Shown in pieces: positions 1 through 8,300 of a stretch of DNA of 21,084 bases (positions are counted from its first letter, which is position 1; each line of letters begins with the position of its first letter). The DNA is from CAZKUN01 sp964555935 (GTDB lineage: Bacteria; Armatimonadota; Zipacnadia; Zipacnadales; VGFC01): positions 1 through 21,084 of the forward strand of contig CAZKUN010000166.1 of NCBI GenBank assembly GCA_964555935.1. Direction: 5' to 3'. The notes beneath the pieces were generated by a model. It did not search any database. It saw only the letters and a program-made list of their open reading frames with translations, and was not told the origin of the DNA. The translations under genes were made by a program, and so were the position numbers.

Positions 1-9
1 TGGGAGGGC

Positions 10-459
10 GTGATGACCGGCGTGCAGGCGCCCGTGCCCGAGGGGCAAATCGATGACATACGCGAGAGCCTTGATGCGGACCTTGAGCCCCTGGGCTTCC
101 TCGTCTTCCAGAGCGAGATGGGCTTTGCCATGGGACCCGATAAGGTCGGAGCTGTCAGAGGCAGCGACCACTACGACATCCTCCGCGCCGTGCAGACTGA
201 CGGCGCCAACTATGACATCATGAACGACGACATCATCGCGAAGCTGAAGGAATGGGAGAAGCAGTGCGAGTTTGAGATCACCGGCGCGGGTGGCGACTGG
301 CTCCAGGCGAAGTTCGTGGAGATGCCGCCGAACATGGATGCCTTCGCGGCGGAGGTCTACGAGTTCTGTCCCGACGTGGTGGACCAGGGCGCCGGCGACG
401 TCCACGCGCTCGCGGTTGAGATGGCGCTGGAGAACAGTCTGTACCTCTGGTGGGATTAG
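10..459 (+). CDS. DUF4253 domain protein
   Basis: This is a small soluble protein of about 149 residues with no signal peptide or membrane segment. The C-terminal half has the pattern I associate with the DUF4253 family: an NYDI stretch near residue 69, a KLKEWE helix, GAGGDW, then FCPDVVDQG and a terminal LYLWWD. The family's function is unknown; members often sit beside SMI1/KNR4-type or other immunity-like genes, but no toxin is visible here. GTG at 10 and ATG at 13 are both possible starts. A purine-rich GGGAGGG at 2-8 lies very close to them, and the frame is open to the window edge, so the true start could lie upstream. The next plus-strand gene begins about 70 bases after the stop. Family assignment is from memory of the motif pattern and is fairly sure; the role is not known. 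Confidence 0.8.
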   Translation: MMTGVQAPVPEGQIDDIRESLDADLEPLGFLVFQSEMGFAMGPDKVGAVRGSDHYDILRAVQTDGANYDIMNDDIIAKLKEWEKQCEFEITGAGGDWLQAKFVEMPPNMDAFAAEVYEFCPDVVDQGAGDVHALAVEMALENSLYLWWD

Positions 460-515
460 GGCGGAGGAGTGGTGGCGAGCAAGTCGAGGCACCGCTGGCG
501 ACACCGCCGTGGCAG

Positions 516-523
516 AAGAGAGG
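516..523 (+). promoter_or_regulatory. Candidate ribosome binding site for the GTG at 533
   Basis: AAGAGAGG lies 9 bases before a GTG codon at 533. It is the best Shine-Dalgarno-like match near the point where the frame stops looking like an antisense or shifted shadow of the preceding gene and starts to look like real protein. It was used to choose the start of the large hydrolase; GTG at 509 is the alternative. Confidence 0.4.
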
Positions 524-532
524 CAGCGATCT

Positions 533-3436
533 GTGGAGCGACTTCCCGTCCTGACGCAGACGATCGGCGCGTGGGATCCCGAACCCCTCGGGTACCACCG
601 CGTCGTGCTGCATGTTGACGAAGCGACGGGCATGGCTCGCGCGAAGATCCCGTGGCGGCGACGCGACCGCGAGCCGGAGAAGCAGCAGCTGGTCGTGGTG
701 TCGGAGCAGACCGGGGCAACGGTTGGGAACGTTGTCAGGATCGACATCAACCGCGAGTTTGGCGACATTGCGTTCGAGCCGATCGACGGCGCCGGCGCGT
801 ACTGGGTTTACTTCATGCCCTACACGGGCACGACCAAGTCTGCCTACCCAAAGACCGGACCGGAAGCGCCGACCGATTCGACCGACCCAGCCTGGCTGGA
901 CCGTAGCGACGTAGATGCCGCGCCGGCCGCGCGCGTGGTCGAGATCCAATCGAGCGGCGAGCACGACGCGTTCACCGAGATGGAGTGGATCGCCACCCGA
1001 GAGGAGACGGAGGGAGTGCTCGCGAGGCATCCCGACGCGCAGTTCATCGTCTTCCCCGAGGACAGGACGCGTCCGATACGGATGACGACCGATCTGCCCG
1101 CACGCTGGACCAGCGAGGGCTTCGACGGCGCGTTCAAGGGCGAGGCGCTGCGAGGCGAGCACTACGTCTTCCAACTCGGGCTGTGGGCGGCCAGAGGGAC
1201 GGCGAGGGACGTTGAGATCGAATTCGGGGACCTGATTTCGGAGGGCGGCACGATTCGGGCGGGCAGCTTCCGGTGCGTGAACTCCGGCGGGACTGGATGG
1301 GATGGACAGCCCCTCGAGAAGAGCGTCAGCGTGCCAATCGGCACGGTGCAGGCGCTGTACTGCGGCGTGGACATCCCAACCGACGCGACGGCGGGCAGCT
1401 ACCGAGGCGACGTGACCGTACGGTCGGCGGAGGGCCATCGCCATACGGTCACGCTTGAGATCGCGGTCGGCGAAGCGACCATCAACGACGCCGGCGATGA
1501 TGAGCCGTGGCGACTGTCTCGGTTGCGGTGGCTCGACTCCAGGAAGGGCACCGAGGACGAGGTCTTCCCACCGTTCACGACGGTCGGGGTGGATGGAGAC
1601 ACGCTACGGGTACTGGGTCGGGAGGTGGAGCTAGGCGCGTGCGGGCTGCCGGGCAGCATCACGAGCTTCTTCTCGCCGGAGGTCACGGAGATCATCGAGA
1701 CCGGTCGCGAGATCCTGGCGGCGCCAATCGGGCTGATCGTCCAGGTAGACGGCGCGCAGACCGACTGGCGAGAGACCGCGCGGACGCCGGTGGGGTCGGG
1801 CCGGAGCTGGGCGACATGGAAGACGACGGCCGAGACCTCGGGTCTGTCGATGACATGCGAGGGGCGGATGGAACTGGACGGGATGGTTGACTACGCCATC
1901 ACCGTCCGAGCGGAGGAGGCAATCGACCTCGACGACATCCGGCTGGAGGTCCCGCTGCCCGAGGACGTGGCGAGGTTGATGACGGGACTGGGCCGGAAGG
2001 GCGGCGCATGCCCGGATCGATTCGAGTGGGCGTGGGATGTCGAGAAGAACCATGACTCAATCTGGATCGGCGACGTGAACGCGGGCATCCAGATCGCGCT
2101 GAGGGACGAGCATTACTCGCGTCCGCTGAACACGAACTTCTACCATCTCAAGCCGCTGGTCATGCCGACGTCGTGGTCTAATGAGGGCAAGGGTGGCATC
2201 CGATTCGAGCGCGAGGGCGGCGCGTGCATGGTAACCTGCCATAGTGGCGCGCGTCGGATGGAGACCGGTGAGGAGCTGCGATTTGACTTCCGCCTGCTGC
2301 TGACACCATTCAAGCCGATCGACACGACGACGCACTTCAACACGCGCTACTACCACAGCCACGCGCCGATGGATGAGGTTGCCGAGGCGGGCGCCAACAC
2401 GATCAACGTCCACCACGCGAACGAGATCAACCCGTACATCAACTACCCGTTCCTGCGGCCCGAGGGGATGAAGGCCTACATCGATGAGGCGCACGCGCGG
2501 GACTACTTCGTGAAGATCTACTACACGGTGCGCGAGCTGACGACGCGGGCGCCGGAACTGTTCGCGCTGAAGAGCCTGGGCGATGAGATCATCGTGAATG
2601 GTCCCGGCGGCGGGCACCCGTGGCTGCGGGAGCACCTGGCGACGAACTACATCGCGGCGTGGCATGCGGAGCCTGTCGAGGACACGTCGGTCATCAATGG
2701 GGTGCTGAGCCGATGGCACAACTTCTACGTTGAGGGGCTGGACTGGCTGGCCCGGAACGTGGGGATCGATGGACTGTATCTGGATGATGTGGGGTTTGGG
2801 CGAGAGGTGATGCAGCGCGCGCGACGCGTGCTTGCGCGCCGGCGCGAGCGGCCAATTCTCGACCTGCACTCGGCGAATCAGTACAACGAGCGCGACGGAT
2901 TTGCGAGCAGCGCGAACTTGTATCTGGAGCTATTTCCGTACCTGGACCGGCTGTGGTTTGGGGAGTACTTCGACTACAGCGAGCCGCCGGAGTATTGGCT
3001 CGTGGAGGTCGCGGGGATCCCGTTCGGGCTGATGAGCGAGATGCTGGAGGGCGGCGGGAATCCATGGCGCGGGATGGTGTTCGGCATGACCGGTCGCATG
3101 CCGAGGGTCGAGGTGAACAGGGCGCTGTGGCGGTTCTGGGACGAGGTGGGTCTGCCGGACGCGCGAATGATCGGCTGGTGGAGCGAGAACTGCCCCGTGC
3201 AGACGGGACGGGATGATGTGAAGGCGACCGTGTATGTGGGTGAGGAGCGGACGGTCATCGCGCTGGCAAGCTGGGCGGAGGGCGACGTGGAGGTCACGCT
3301 CGAGGTCGATTGGGACGCGTCGATGTCGGCGCCCGAGATTGAGGGCTTCCAGCCGGCACTCGAGATACCGCCGGGCGACCCCATCGCCATCGAACCGGGC
3401 AAGGGATGGTTGCTAGTGCTGGAGACGCAGGGCTAG
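533..3436 (+). CDS. Large DUF6067/GH123_N-like putative glycoside hydrolase
   Basis: About 967 residues from the chosen GTG. The frame is open further upstream to 272, but that part overlaps the previous gene and is arginine/serine-rich shadow. Residues about 200-300 form a beta-rich domain (GEHYVFQLGLW pattern). Residues from about 600 look like a catalytic barrel: FNTRYYHSH at 602, then HHANEINPY, a YFVKIYYTVRELT strand, GLYLDDV at 747-753 with an acidic pair D751/D752, and GEYFDY near 810 with E811. A short beta domain ends the protein. I recognise this as the DUF6067 group (GH123_N-like), whose members are predicted glycosidases of unknown substrate. The Asp pair and E811 are candidate catalytic acids by position only. 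No signal peptide is visible, suggesting a cytoplasmic enzyme or a mis-set start. It converges on a DUF4091 (GH123 catalytic) gene, which supports a glycan role. Confidence 0.72.
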   Translation: MERLPVLTQTIGAWDPEPLGYHRVVLHVDEATGMARAKIPWRRRDREPEKQQLVVVSEQTGATVGNVVRIDINREFGDIAFEPIDGAGAYWVYFMPYTGTTKSAYPKTGPEAPTDSTDPAWLDRSDVDAAPAARVVEIQSSGEHDAFTEMEWIATREETEGVLARHPDAQFIVFPEDRTRPIRMTTDLPARWTSEGFDGAFKGEALRGEHYVFQLGLWAARGTARDVEIEFGDLISEGGTIRAGSFRCVNSGGTGWDGQPLEKSVSVPIGTVQALYCGVDIPTDATAGSYRGDVTVRSAEGHRHTVTLEIAVGEATINDAGDDEPWRLSRLRWLDSRKGTEDEVFPPFTTVGVDGDTLRVLGREVELGACGLPGSITSFFSPEVTEIIETGREILAAPIGLIVQVDGAQTDWRETARTPVGSGRSWATWKTTAETSGLSMTCEGRMELDGMVDYAITVRAEEAIDLDDIRLEVPLPEDVARLMTGLGRKGGACPDRFEWAWDVEKNHDSIWIGDVNAGIQIALRDEHYSRPLNTNFYHLKPLVMPTSWSNEGKGGIRFEREGGACMVTCHSGARRMETGEELRFDFRLLLTPFKPIDTTTHFNTRYYHSHAPMDEVAEAGANTINVHHANEINPYINYPFLRPEGMKAYIDEAHARDYFVKIYYTVRELTTRAPELFALKSLGDEIIVNGPGGGHPWLREHLATNYIAAWHAEPVEDTSVINGVLSRWHNFYVEGLDWLARNVGIDGLYLDDVGFGREVMQRARRVLARRRERPILDLHSANQYNERDGFASSANLYLELFPYLDRLWFGEYFDYSEPPEYWLVEVAGIPFGLMSEMLEGGGNPWRGMVFGMTGRMPRVEVNRALWRFWDEVGLPDARMIGWWSENCPVQTGRDDVKATVYVGEERTVIALASWAEGDVEVTLEVDWDASMSAPEIEGFQPALEIPPGDPIAIEPGKGWLLVLETQG

Positions 3437-3448
3437 CAGCACGGCGGC

Positions 3449-3468
3449 GACAGGCGAGGACGCCTGTC
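3449..3468. terminator. Hairpin between convergent genes
   Basis: GACAGGCG (3449-3456) and CGCCTGTC (3461-3468) form a perfect 8-bp stem with an AGGA loop, in the 54-base gap between the stops of two convergent genes. There is no T-tract on either side, so intrinsic termination is uncertain. It may act as a two-way transcript end or be a copy of a dispersed palindromic repeat. I saw no second copy in this window. Confidence 0.4.
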
Positions 3469-3490
3469 CTACGACGGCGCGGCGCAGCGA

Positions 3491-5083
3491 CTACTTCAGC
3501 AGCTTGCGGCGCGCGCTGACGTACCAGTCCTGGGTCTTCGGGAATGCATCGAAGTCCTGGAAGACGGACAGCATCTTTCCCCCGGGCTCAACGCCCAGCG
3601 TCTGAAGCAGAGCCATGTCCTGAAGCGATTCCTTGAACACCTCGCCGCGGATGGAATCGATCGGACCGTCGGGCCCCGGATAGACGAGGCACGTGTCGCC
3701 GTAAGCCCAATTCGGCCAGCGCAGACCATCGGTTACCGTGAACGGATCGATCATGTTGCGCGTCTGGCTCTCGTACCAGTAGTTGTAGCCCCAGTGCAGG
3801 AAGCCCAGGCACTTGAAGCGATGGAAGAGCCATCCGGACGCGCGGATCTTGGCGAGCGGAGTGTCGTGCAGGCGATTCAGATACGCGCCGCGCGGCCCGC
3901 AGCAGAAGTAGGTCCAGCTCGGGATGCCCTCATCGTGGTACTGCTTGGTGACGCTGATCGACGGGATGGGCATGTCAGTTAGCCCCTGGCGCCCATACTC
4001 GATCCCGCTCAACGCGTCCATGACTTTCATCCACGGGGCGAGTTCGCCCAGTAGCGCGCGTGCGGCGACGTAGTTCTTGAGGTGCTCGGCGCCGTGAGGC
4101 TCGTCGGAGACATGGAAGAACGACTTGTCCATGAGCTTCCGGCGAGATAGGAACTGGTGGAGTTCAGGCAGCAGTTGGCCGAGGAAGTTGCGGTACGTGG
4201 GCGACGTCGCGCCGGTGGTCGGCTTCCAGAGGAGTTTCTCATCCAGTCCCTGGCCGTCGTAGACGCGCAAGGCGTGCTTGACGCCCCATTGGGTGAAGAG
4301 ATGCGACCACTCGAACTGCTTCACGCCGGACTGCTTCGCCAGCTTGACCCACCTGTCGACATCGCTCCAGTCGAAGGTGTAGCTGTCGCCATCGCGAGCA
4401 ACGCCCAGGAGTTGGGTCGGTCGCTTGACGCCGTCGAGCGGCGGCGTGAACAGCGGCGTGAGGAGCGTGTCAGAGCCATGGTCGGTGAAGTTCCGGAAGT
4501 ACTTCTTGCAGATCGGCCAGAACTCCCTCGACCACGGGTCAACGTCATACCAGTCGCAGAGGGCATCGGCGTAGAACCAGTGGGTGACCGGGAAGTTCTG
4601 GCGCGGCTCGATGACCACAGGCGAGACCCTTACGGTGGCGGTGAGCCGCTTGATCTTCGGTCCCACAGAGATCGAGACTCTGACCTTCCGGTCGCCCGGC
4701 TTCGCATCCGCCGGGACGTGGACGGTAACCCAGTAGCTCAGGATCTCCCCAGGCGCAAGCAGGCTCTTTATATCATCGAACAGCGGATCCGGCACATACC
4801 CGGGGATGTGACCGACGCCGTCACGCTCACGGACAGGCGTGTCGGTGTTGTGGTGGGGGACGGTCACGTGCCCAACGCGACGGATGCGCACGTCCAGCCC
4901 ATCTCCGTCGAGCACGGGCACCATCACGGGGATCGTCCCAGACCCGCGGGGGTATCTCACGCAGACCTGGAACGAGACCTGCTCGCCGCGCGCGGCATCG
5001 AGGCGCAAGGGCTTGGGAGTCGCGGGCGTGCTGCGCGGGAACCAACGCTGCATCGCGGTTGATAGCCAGCAGTCGAACTGCAT
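3491..5083 (-). CDS. DUF4091 / GH123-type catalytic protein
   Basis: 530 residues. Residues 1-155 form a beta-sandwich (EQVSFQVCV at 34-42; ILSYWVTVHVP), followed by a TIM-barrel with THWFYADALCDWY (167-179), FEWSHLFTQWG (257-267) and SFFHVSDEP (321-329). The D327-E328 pair in SDEP matches the Asp-Glu pair that GH123 beta-N-acetylgalactosaminidases use for substrate-assisted hydrolysis; that mechanism is family knowledge, not shown here. Length and domain order fit DUF4091/GH123_cat proteins. The ATG is preceded by AGGAG (plus-strand CTCCT at 5092-5096) with an 8-base spacer, which fixes the start. No signal peptide is evident, so the enzyme may act in the cytoplasm. It is read from a divergent promoter region shared with the large propeller gene and converges on the DUF6067-like hydrolase. 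The substrate is unknown; a hexosaminide is the family expectation. Confidence 0.85.
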   Translation of the reverse strand: MQFDCWLSTAMQRWFPRSTPATPKPLRLDAARGEQVSFQVCVRYPRGSGTIPVMVPVLDGDGLDVRIRRVGHVTVPHHNTDTPVRERDGVGHIPGYVPDPLFDDIKSLLAPGEILSYWVTVHVPADAKPGDRKVRVSISVGPKIKRLTATVRVSPVVIEPRQNFPVTHWFYADALCDWYDVDPWSREFWPICKKYFRNFTDHGSDTLLTPLFTPPLDGVKRPTQLLGVARDGDSYTFDWSDVDRWVKLAKQSGVKQFEWSHLFTQWGVKHALRVYDGQGLDEKLLWKPTTGATSPTYRNFLGQLLPELHQFLSRRKLMDKSFFHVSDEPHGAEHLKNYVAARALLGELAPWMKVMDALSGIEYGRQGLTDMPIPSISVTKQYHDEGIPSWTYFCCGPRGAYLNRLHDTPLAKIRASGWLFHRFKCLGFLHWGYNYWYESQTRNMIDPFTVTDGLRWPNWAYGDTCLVYPGPDGPIDSIRGEVFKESLQDMALLQTLGVEPGGKMLSVFQDFDAFPKTQDWYVSARRKLLK

Positions 5084-5091
5084 AGTCGGGT

Positions 5092-5096
5092 CTCCT
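5092..5096 (-). promoter_or_regulatory. Ribosome binding site of the DUF4091 gene
   Basis: On the minus strand this reads AGGAG, 8 bases before the ATG that begins at 5083. It is a canonical Shine-Dalgarno sequence and fixes the start of the DUF4091 protein. Confidence 0.7.
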
Positions 5097-5205
5097 GATG
5101 CTTGGGGCGTGTGGATCGTGTCCCGGTGGTGTTCGTCGCGGGCCCGGCGAGGCCTCTGTGCAGCAGTGCCTAGCGGCGAGCCCGTATCTGAGTCCTGCGG
5201 CGGAC

Positions 5206-5311
5206 GCTCAATTAACTAGTGTCTGACACTATTTTCTTTTTCGCATTATTCCGGGCTACATGGTCTATAACGGCCGATAAACTAGTGTCTGACACTAATT
5301 AATGGGGAGCG
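5206..5311. repeat. AT-rich island bounded by two identical palindromes (REP/MITE-like or paired operator)
   Basis: TAGTGTCTGACACTA occurs at 5217-5231 and again at 5283-5297. Each is a 7-bp perfect inverted repeat around a single T. The shared direct repeat is 18 bases, AACTAGTGTCTGACACTA, at 5214-5231 and 5280-5297, with centres 66 bases apart. The outer flanks also match in inverted orientation: CGCTC and ATTAA before the first copy, ATTAAT and GAGCG after the second, so the island has imperfect terminal inverted repeats. The inner 51 bases are AT-rich in a GC-rich genome. No open frame crosses it. It lies between two divergent genes, so it could be a pair of regulator sites around a promoter, or a small non-autonomous mobile element of the REPIN or MITE kind. 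No clear -35/-10 pair could be assigned. Confidence 0.75.
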
Positions 5312-5361
5312 GGGGATCGCAGGGATTCGGGCAATTTCGCGCGAAGATGCGCGTGACCCCT

Positions 5362-5378
5362 GCGGCACGACGTGCCGC
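5362..5378 (+). other. Leader hairpin before the propeller gene
   Basis: GCGGCAC (5362-5368) and GTGCCGC (5372-5378) form a perfect 7-bp stem with a GAC loop, ending 18 bases before the ATG at 5397. A second small palindrome, TTCGCGCGAA, lies at 5336-5345. The only Shine-Dalgarno-like bases (GGAAAG, 5379-5384) sit directly after the stem and are rather far from the ATG. The hairpin could affect translation of the large exported protein; this is inference. Confidence 0.4.
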
Positions 5379-5396
5379 GGAAAGCGAGACCCTCCC

Positions 5397-8300
5397 ATGA
5401 GTACGCGGTGCGTTTGGCTTGGAGTTGCCCTCATACTGGCTGCGTTGGCTGCGGTATCGGCCCCCTCGGTGGCCGCGATTTCCGCCGAGGAGATCCTCGA
5501 CGAAACCGGCATTCAAGGCGGGCTGATCGTGCATATTGGGTGTGGCGACGGTACGCTGACGGCGGAGCTTCGCGCCAGCGATAGTTACATGGTCCACGGC
5601 TTGGACGCGAATCCAAGGAACGTAGCCGCCGCGCGAGAGCATGTTCTCGCGGCGGGCCTGTACGGCCAAGTCGCGATCGACCGCATCCAGGGCCGCCAAC
5701 TCCCGTACATCGACAACCTCGTGAATCTCGTGGTAGCGGAGACGCCAGGCAAGATCCCGGCGAGCGAGTTCACGCGCGTGCTCGCGCCGGAGGGCGTTGC
5801 ATACGTCAAGCGGGGCGGCGAGTGGACGAAGACGGTGAAGCCGCGGCCCGACAACATCGATGTCTGGACCCACTACATGCACGACGCTACGGGGAACGCC
5901 GTGGCACAAGACGACGTGGTCGCGCCGCTGCGGCACAAGCAGTGGGTGGGCAGCCCGCGGTACGGGCGCCACCATGATCACATGTCCAGCGTCAGCGCGA
6001 TGGTGACGACCGGCAAGCGCCTGATCTACGTGATGGACGAGGGCTCGCGCCAGTCGATCCAACTCCCGTCCGACTGGAAGCTGATCGGACGCGACGCGTT
6101 CAACGGGACGATTCTCTGGAAGCGCGACATCCCCGAATGGCACACGCGGCTATGGCCGCTCAAGAGCGGACCCGTTCAGCTTGCGCGGAGGCTGGTGGCG
6201 GTTGGCGAGCGCGTTTACGTCACGCTAGGCCTGGAGGCGCCGTTGACGGAACTGGATGCCGCCACGGGCGAGACGATCCGGACGTACGAGGGCACGGACG
6301 GCACCGAGGAGATCATCCTGGCCGACGGGATCTTGTACGTGGTGATCGACGATGAGGACACGAGCCAGGAACCGGACTTCGCCGCCGTCGCGGACGTGCG
6401 CAAGGAAGCCAACGAACGCGCGTGGCGCAAGATGATGCGAACGGTGGCCGCGATCAACGCGGAGACCGGCGAAACGCTGTGGCGCGCGCGCACCCCGGTG
6501 GCGCCGCTGACGCTGTCGGCCGACGCAGAGCGCGCCTACCTGCACGACGGTGAGAAGGTCGTCTGCCTCGACCGCGCAAACGGCGAGCCGCTCTGGTCGT
6601 CCGAACCAGTGCCTATCTGGGCGACCATCCGGACGTATTTCGCGCCGACGCTGGTCGTGAAGGACGACGTGGTGCTGTTCGCGGGTGGGGAGAACTTCGT
6701 CCCGCACCGCGCGGGCGATGACGCGCTGACGGCGTACGCGGCGGCAACTGGCGACTTGCTCTGGAGCGCGCCCCATCCGCCGAGCGGCTACCAGAGCCCG
6801 GAGGATGTTCTCGTCGCGGGCGGACTGGTCTGGACCGGGGCGACGACGAACGGCAAAATGTCAGGGATTCACACGGGCCGCGATCTGCATACGGGTGAGG
6901 TGAAGGTCGAGTTCCCGCCCGATGTCGACACCTACTGGTTCCACCACCGATGCTACCGGGCGAAAGCGACGGAGAAGTACCTGCTGATGTCGCGGACGGG
7001 CATCGAGTTCTTGGATATTGCCGCGGAGAGCTGGGAGACGCATCACTGGGTGCGCGGCGCGTGCCTGTATGGGATCATGCCGGCGAACGGGATGATCTAC
7101 ACGCCGCCCCACCCGTGCGCGTGTTACCTCGAGGCGAAGCAGTACGGGATGAACGTGCTGGCGCCGGCGTCGCCCACGCGCGCCGTGCCACGCGAAGTCC
7201 CGGACAAGGGCCGCATCGAGCGCGGCCCCGCCTATGGCGCGCCCGTCGAGACAGCATCGGCGGAGAGCGACTGGCCCACGTATCGGCATGATGGCGAACG
7301 GACGGGATCGACGGATGCGGCGGTCGGCACGGAACTCAGCCAGGCCTGGGAGAAGAAACTGACCGGACGGGTGACGACGGCGGTTGTGGCCGAGGGCAAG
7401 ATCATCGTGGCGACCATCGACGACCACACGGTTCACGCGATGGACGCGGCAACCGGCGACGAGGCGTGGAGCTACATGGCGGGCGGGCGCGTCGATTCCC
7501 CGCCAACCGTCTACGAGGGAAGAGCGCTGTTTGGGTCGGCGGACGGATACGTCTACTGCGTGCGGGCAGCAGACGGCGAGTTGATCTGGCGCTTCCGGGC
7601 CGCGCCCGAGGACCGGCGACTTTCTGCATGGGAGCAGATCGAGTCCGTCTGGCCGGTTCACGGGAACGTGCTGGTGCAGGACGGCGTGATTTACTGCGTG
7701 GCGGGCCGGTCGATGTTCCTGGATGGCGGGTTGCGGTTGCTGCGGCTTGACCCGGCGACCGGCGCGAAGCTATCCGAGACGATCCTGGATGACAAGGACC
7801 CAGAGACCGGCGAGAACCTACAGGTCCACGTGAAGGGCCTGAACATGACCGTTGGGCTGCCCGATGTCCTGAGCAGCGACGGCAAGAACGTCTACCTGCG
7901 CTCGATGCCGTTTGACAAGGAAGGGATTCAGAAGCGCGTTGCCTACGTGGACGTCAAAGAGCAGCGCGGTGAGGACGCTCACCTGTTCTCGCCCACGGGT
8001 TTTCTGGACGACACCTGGTGGCACCGGACGTATTGGGTCTACGGCAGGAGCATGGCGTCAGGCGCGGGCGGCTACTACCAGGCGGGACGCGTGACGCCGG
8101 CGGGCCGAATCATGGTGCTCGACGACGAGAACATCTACGGTTTCGGCCGAAAGCCGCAGTACTACAAGTGGACGACTCCGCTGGAGCACCATCTCTTCGC
8201 GACGAGTCGAGAGATCCCCGAATTCGTGCAGCCCGAGCGCCCACCGGGCGGCTCGTTCATCGGCGTCAGCAACAGCGAGAGCCTGGACCCGGCCAAGAAG

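Noticed and set aside
278..1444. Long minus-strand open frame opposite the large hydrolase start
   Set aside because: Arginine/proline/histidine-rich text typical of antisense frames in GC-rich DNA, with no domain and no ribosome site; the plus-strand frame is protein-like.
4157..5062. 301-residue plus-strand open frame
   Set aside because: Antisense to the DUF4091 gene, whose motifs and ribosome site are clear; composition is shadow-like.
5240..5271. Sigma-70-like promoter with TATAAC as -10 inside the AT-rich island
   Set aside because: No acceptable -35 hexamer at 16-18 bases; left unassigned.
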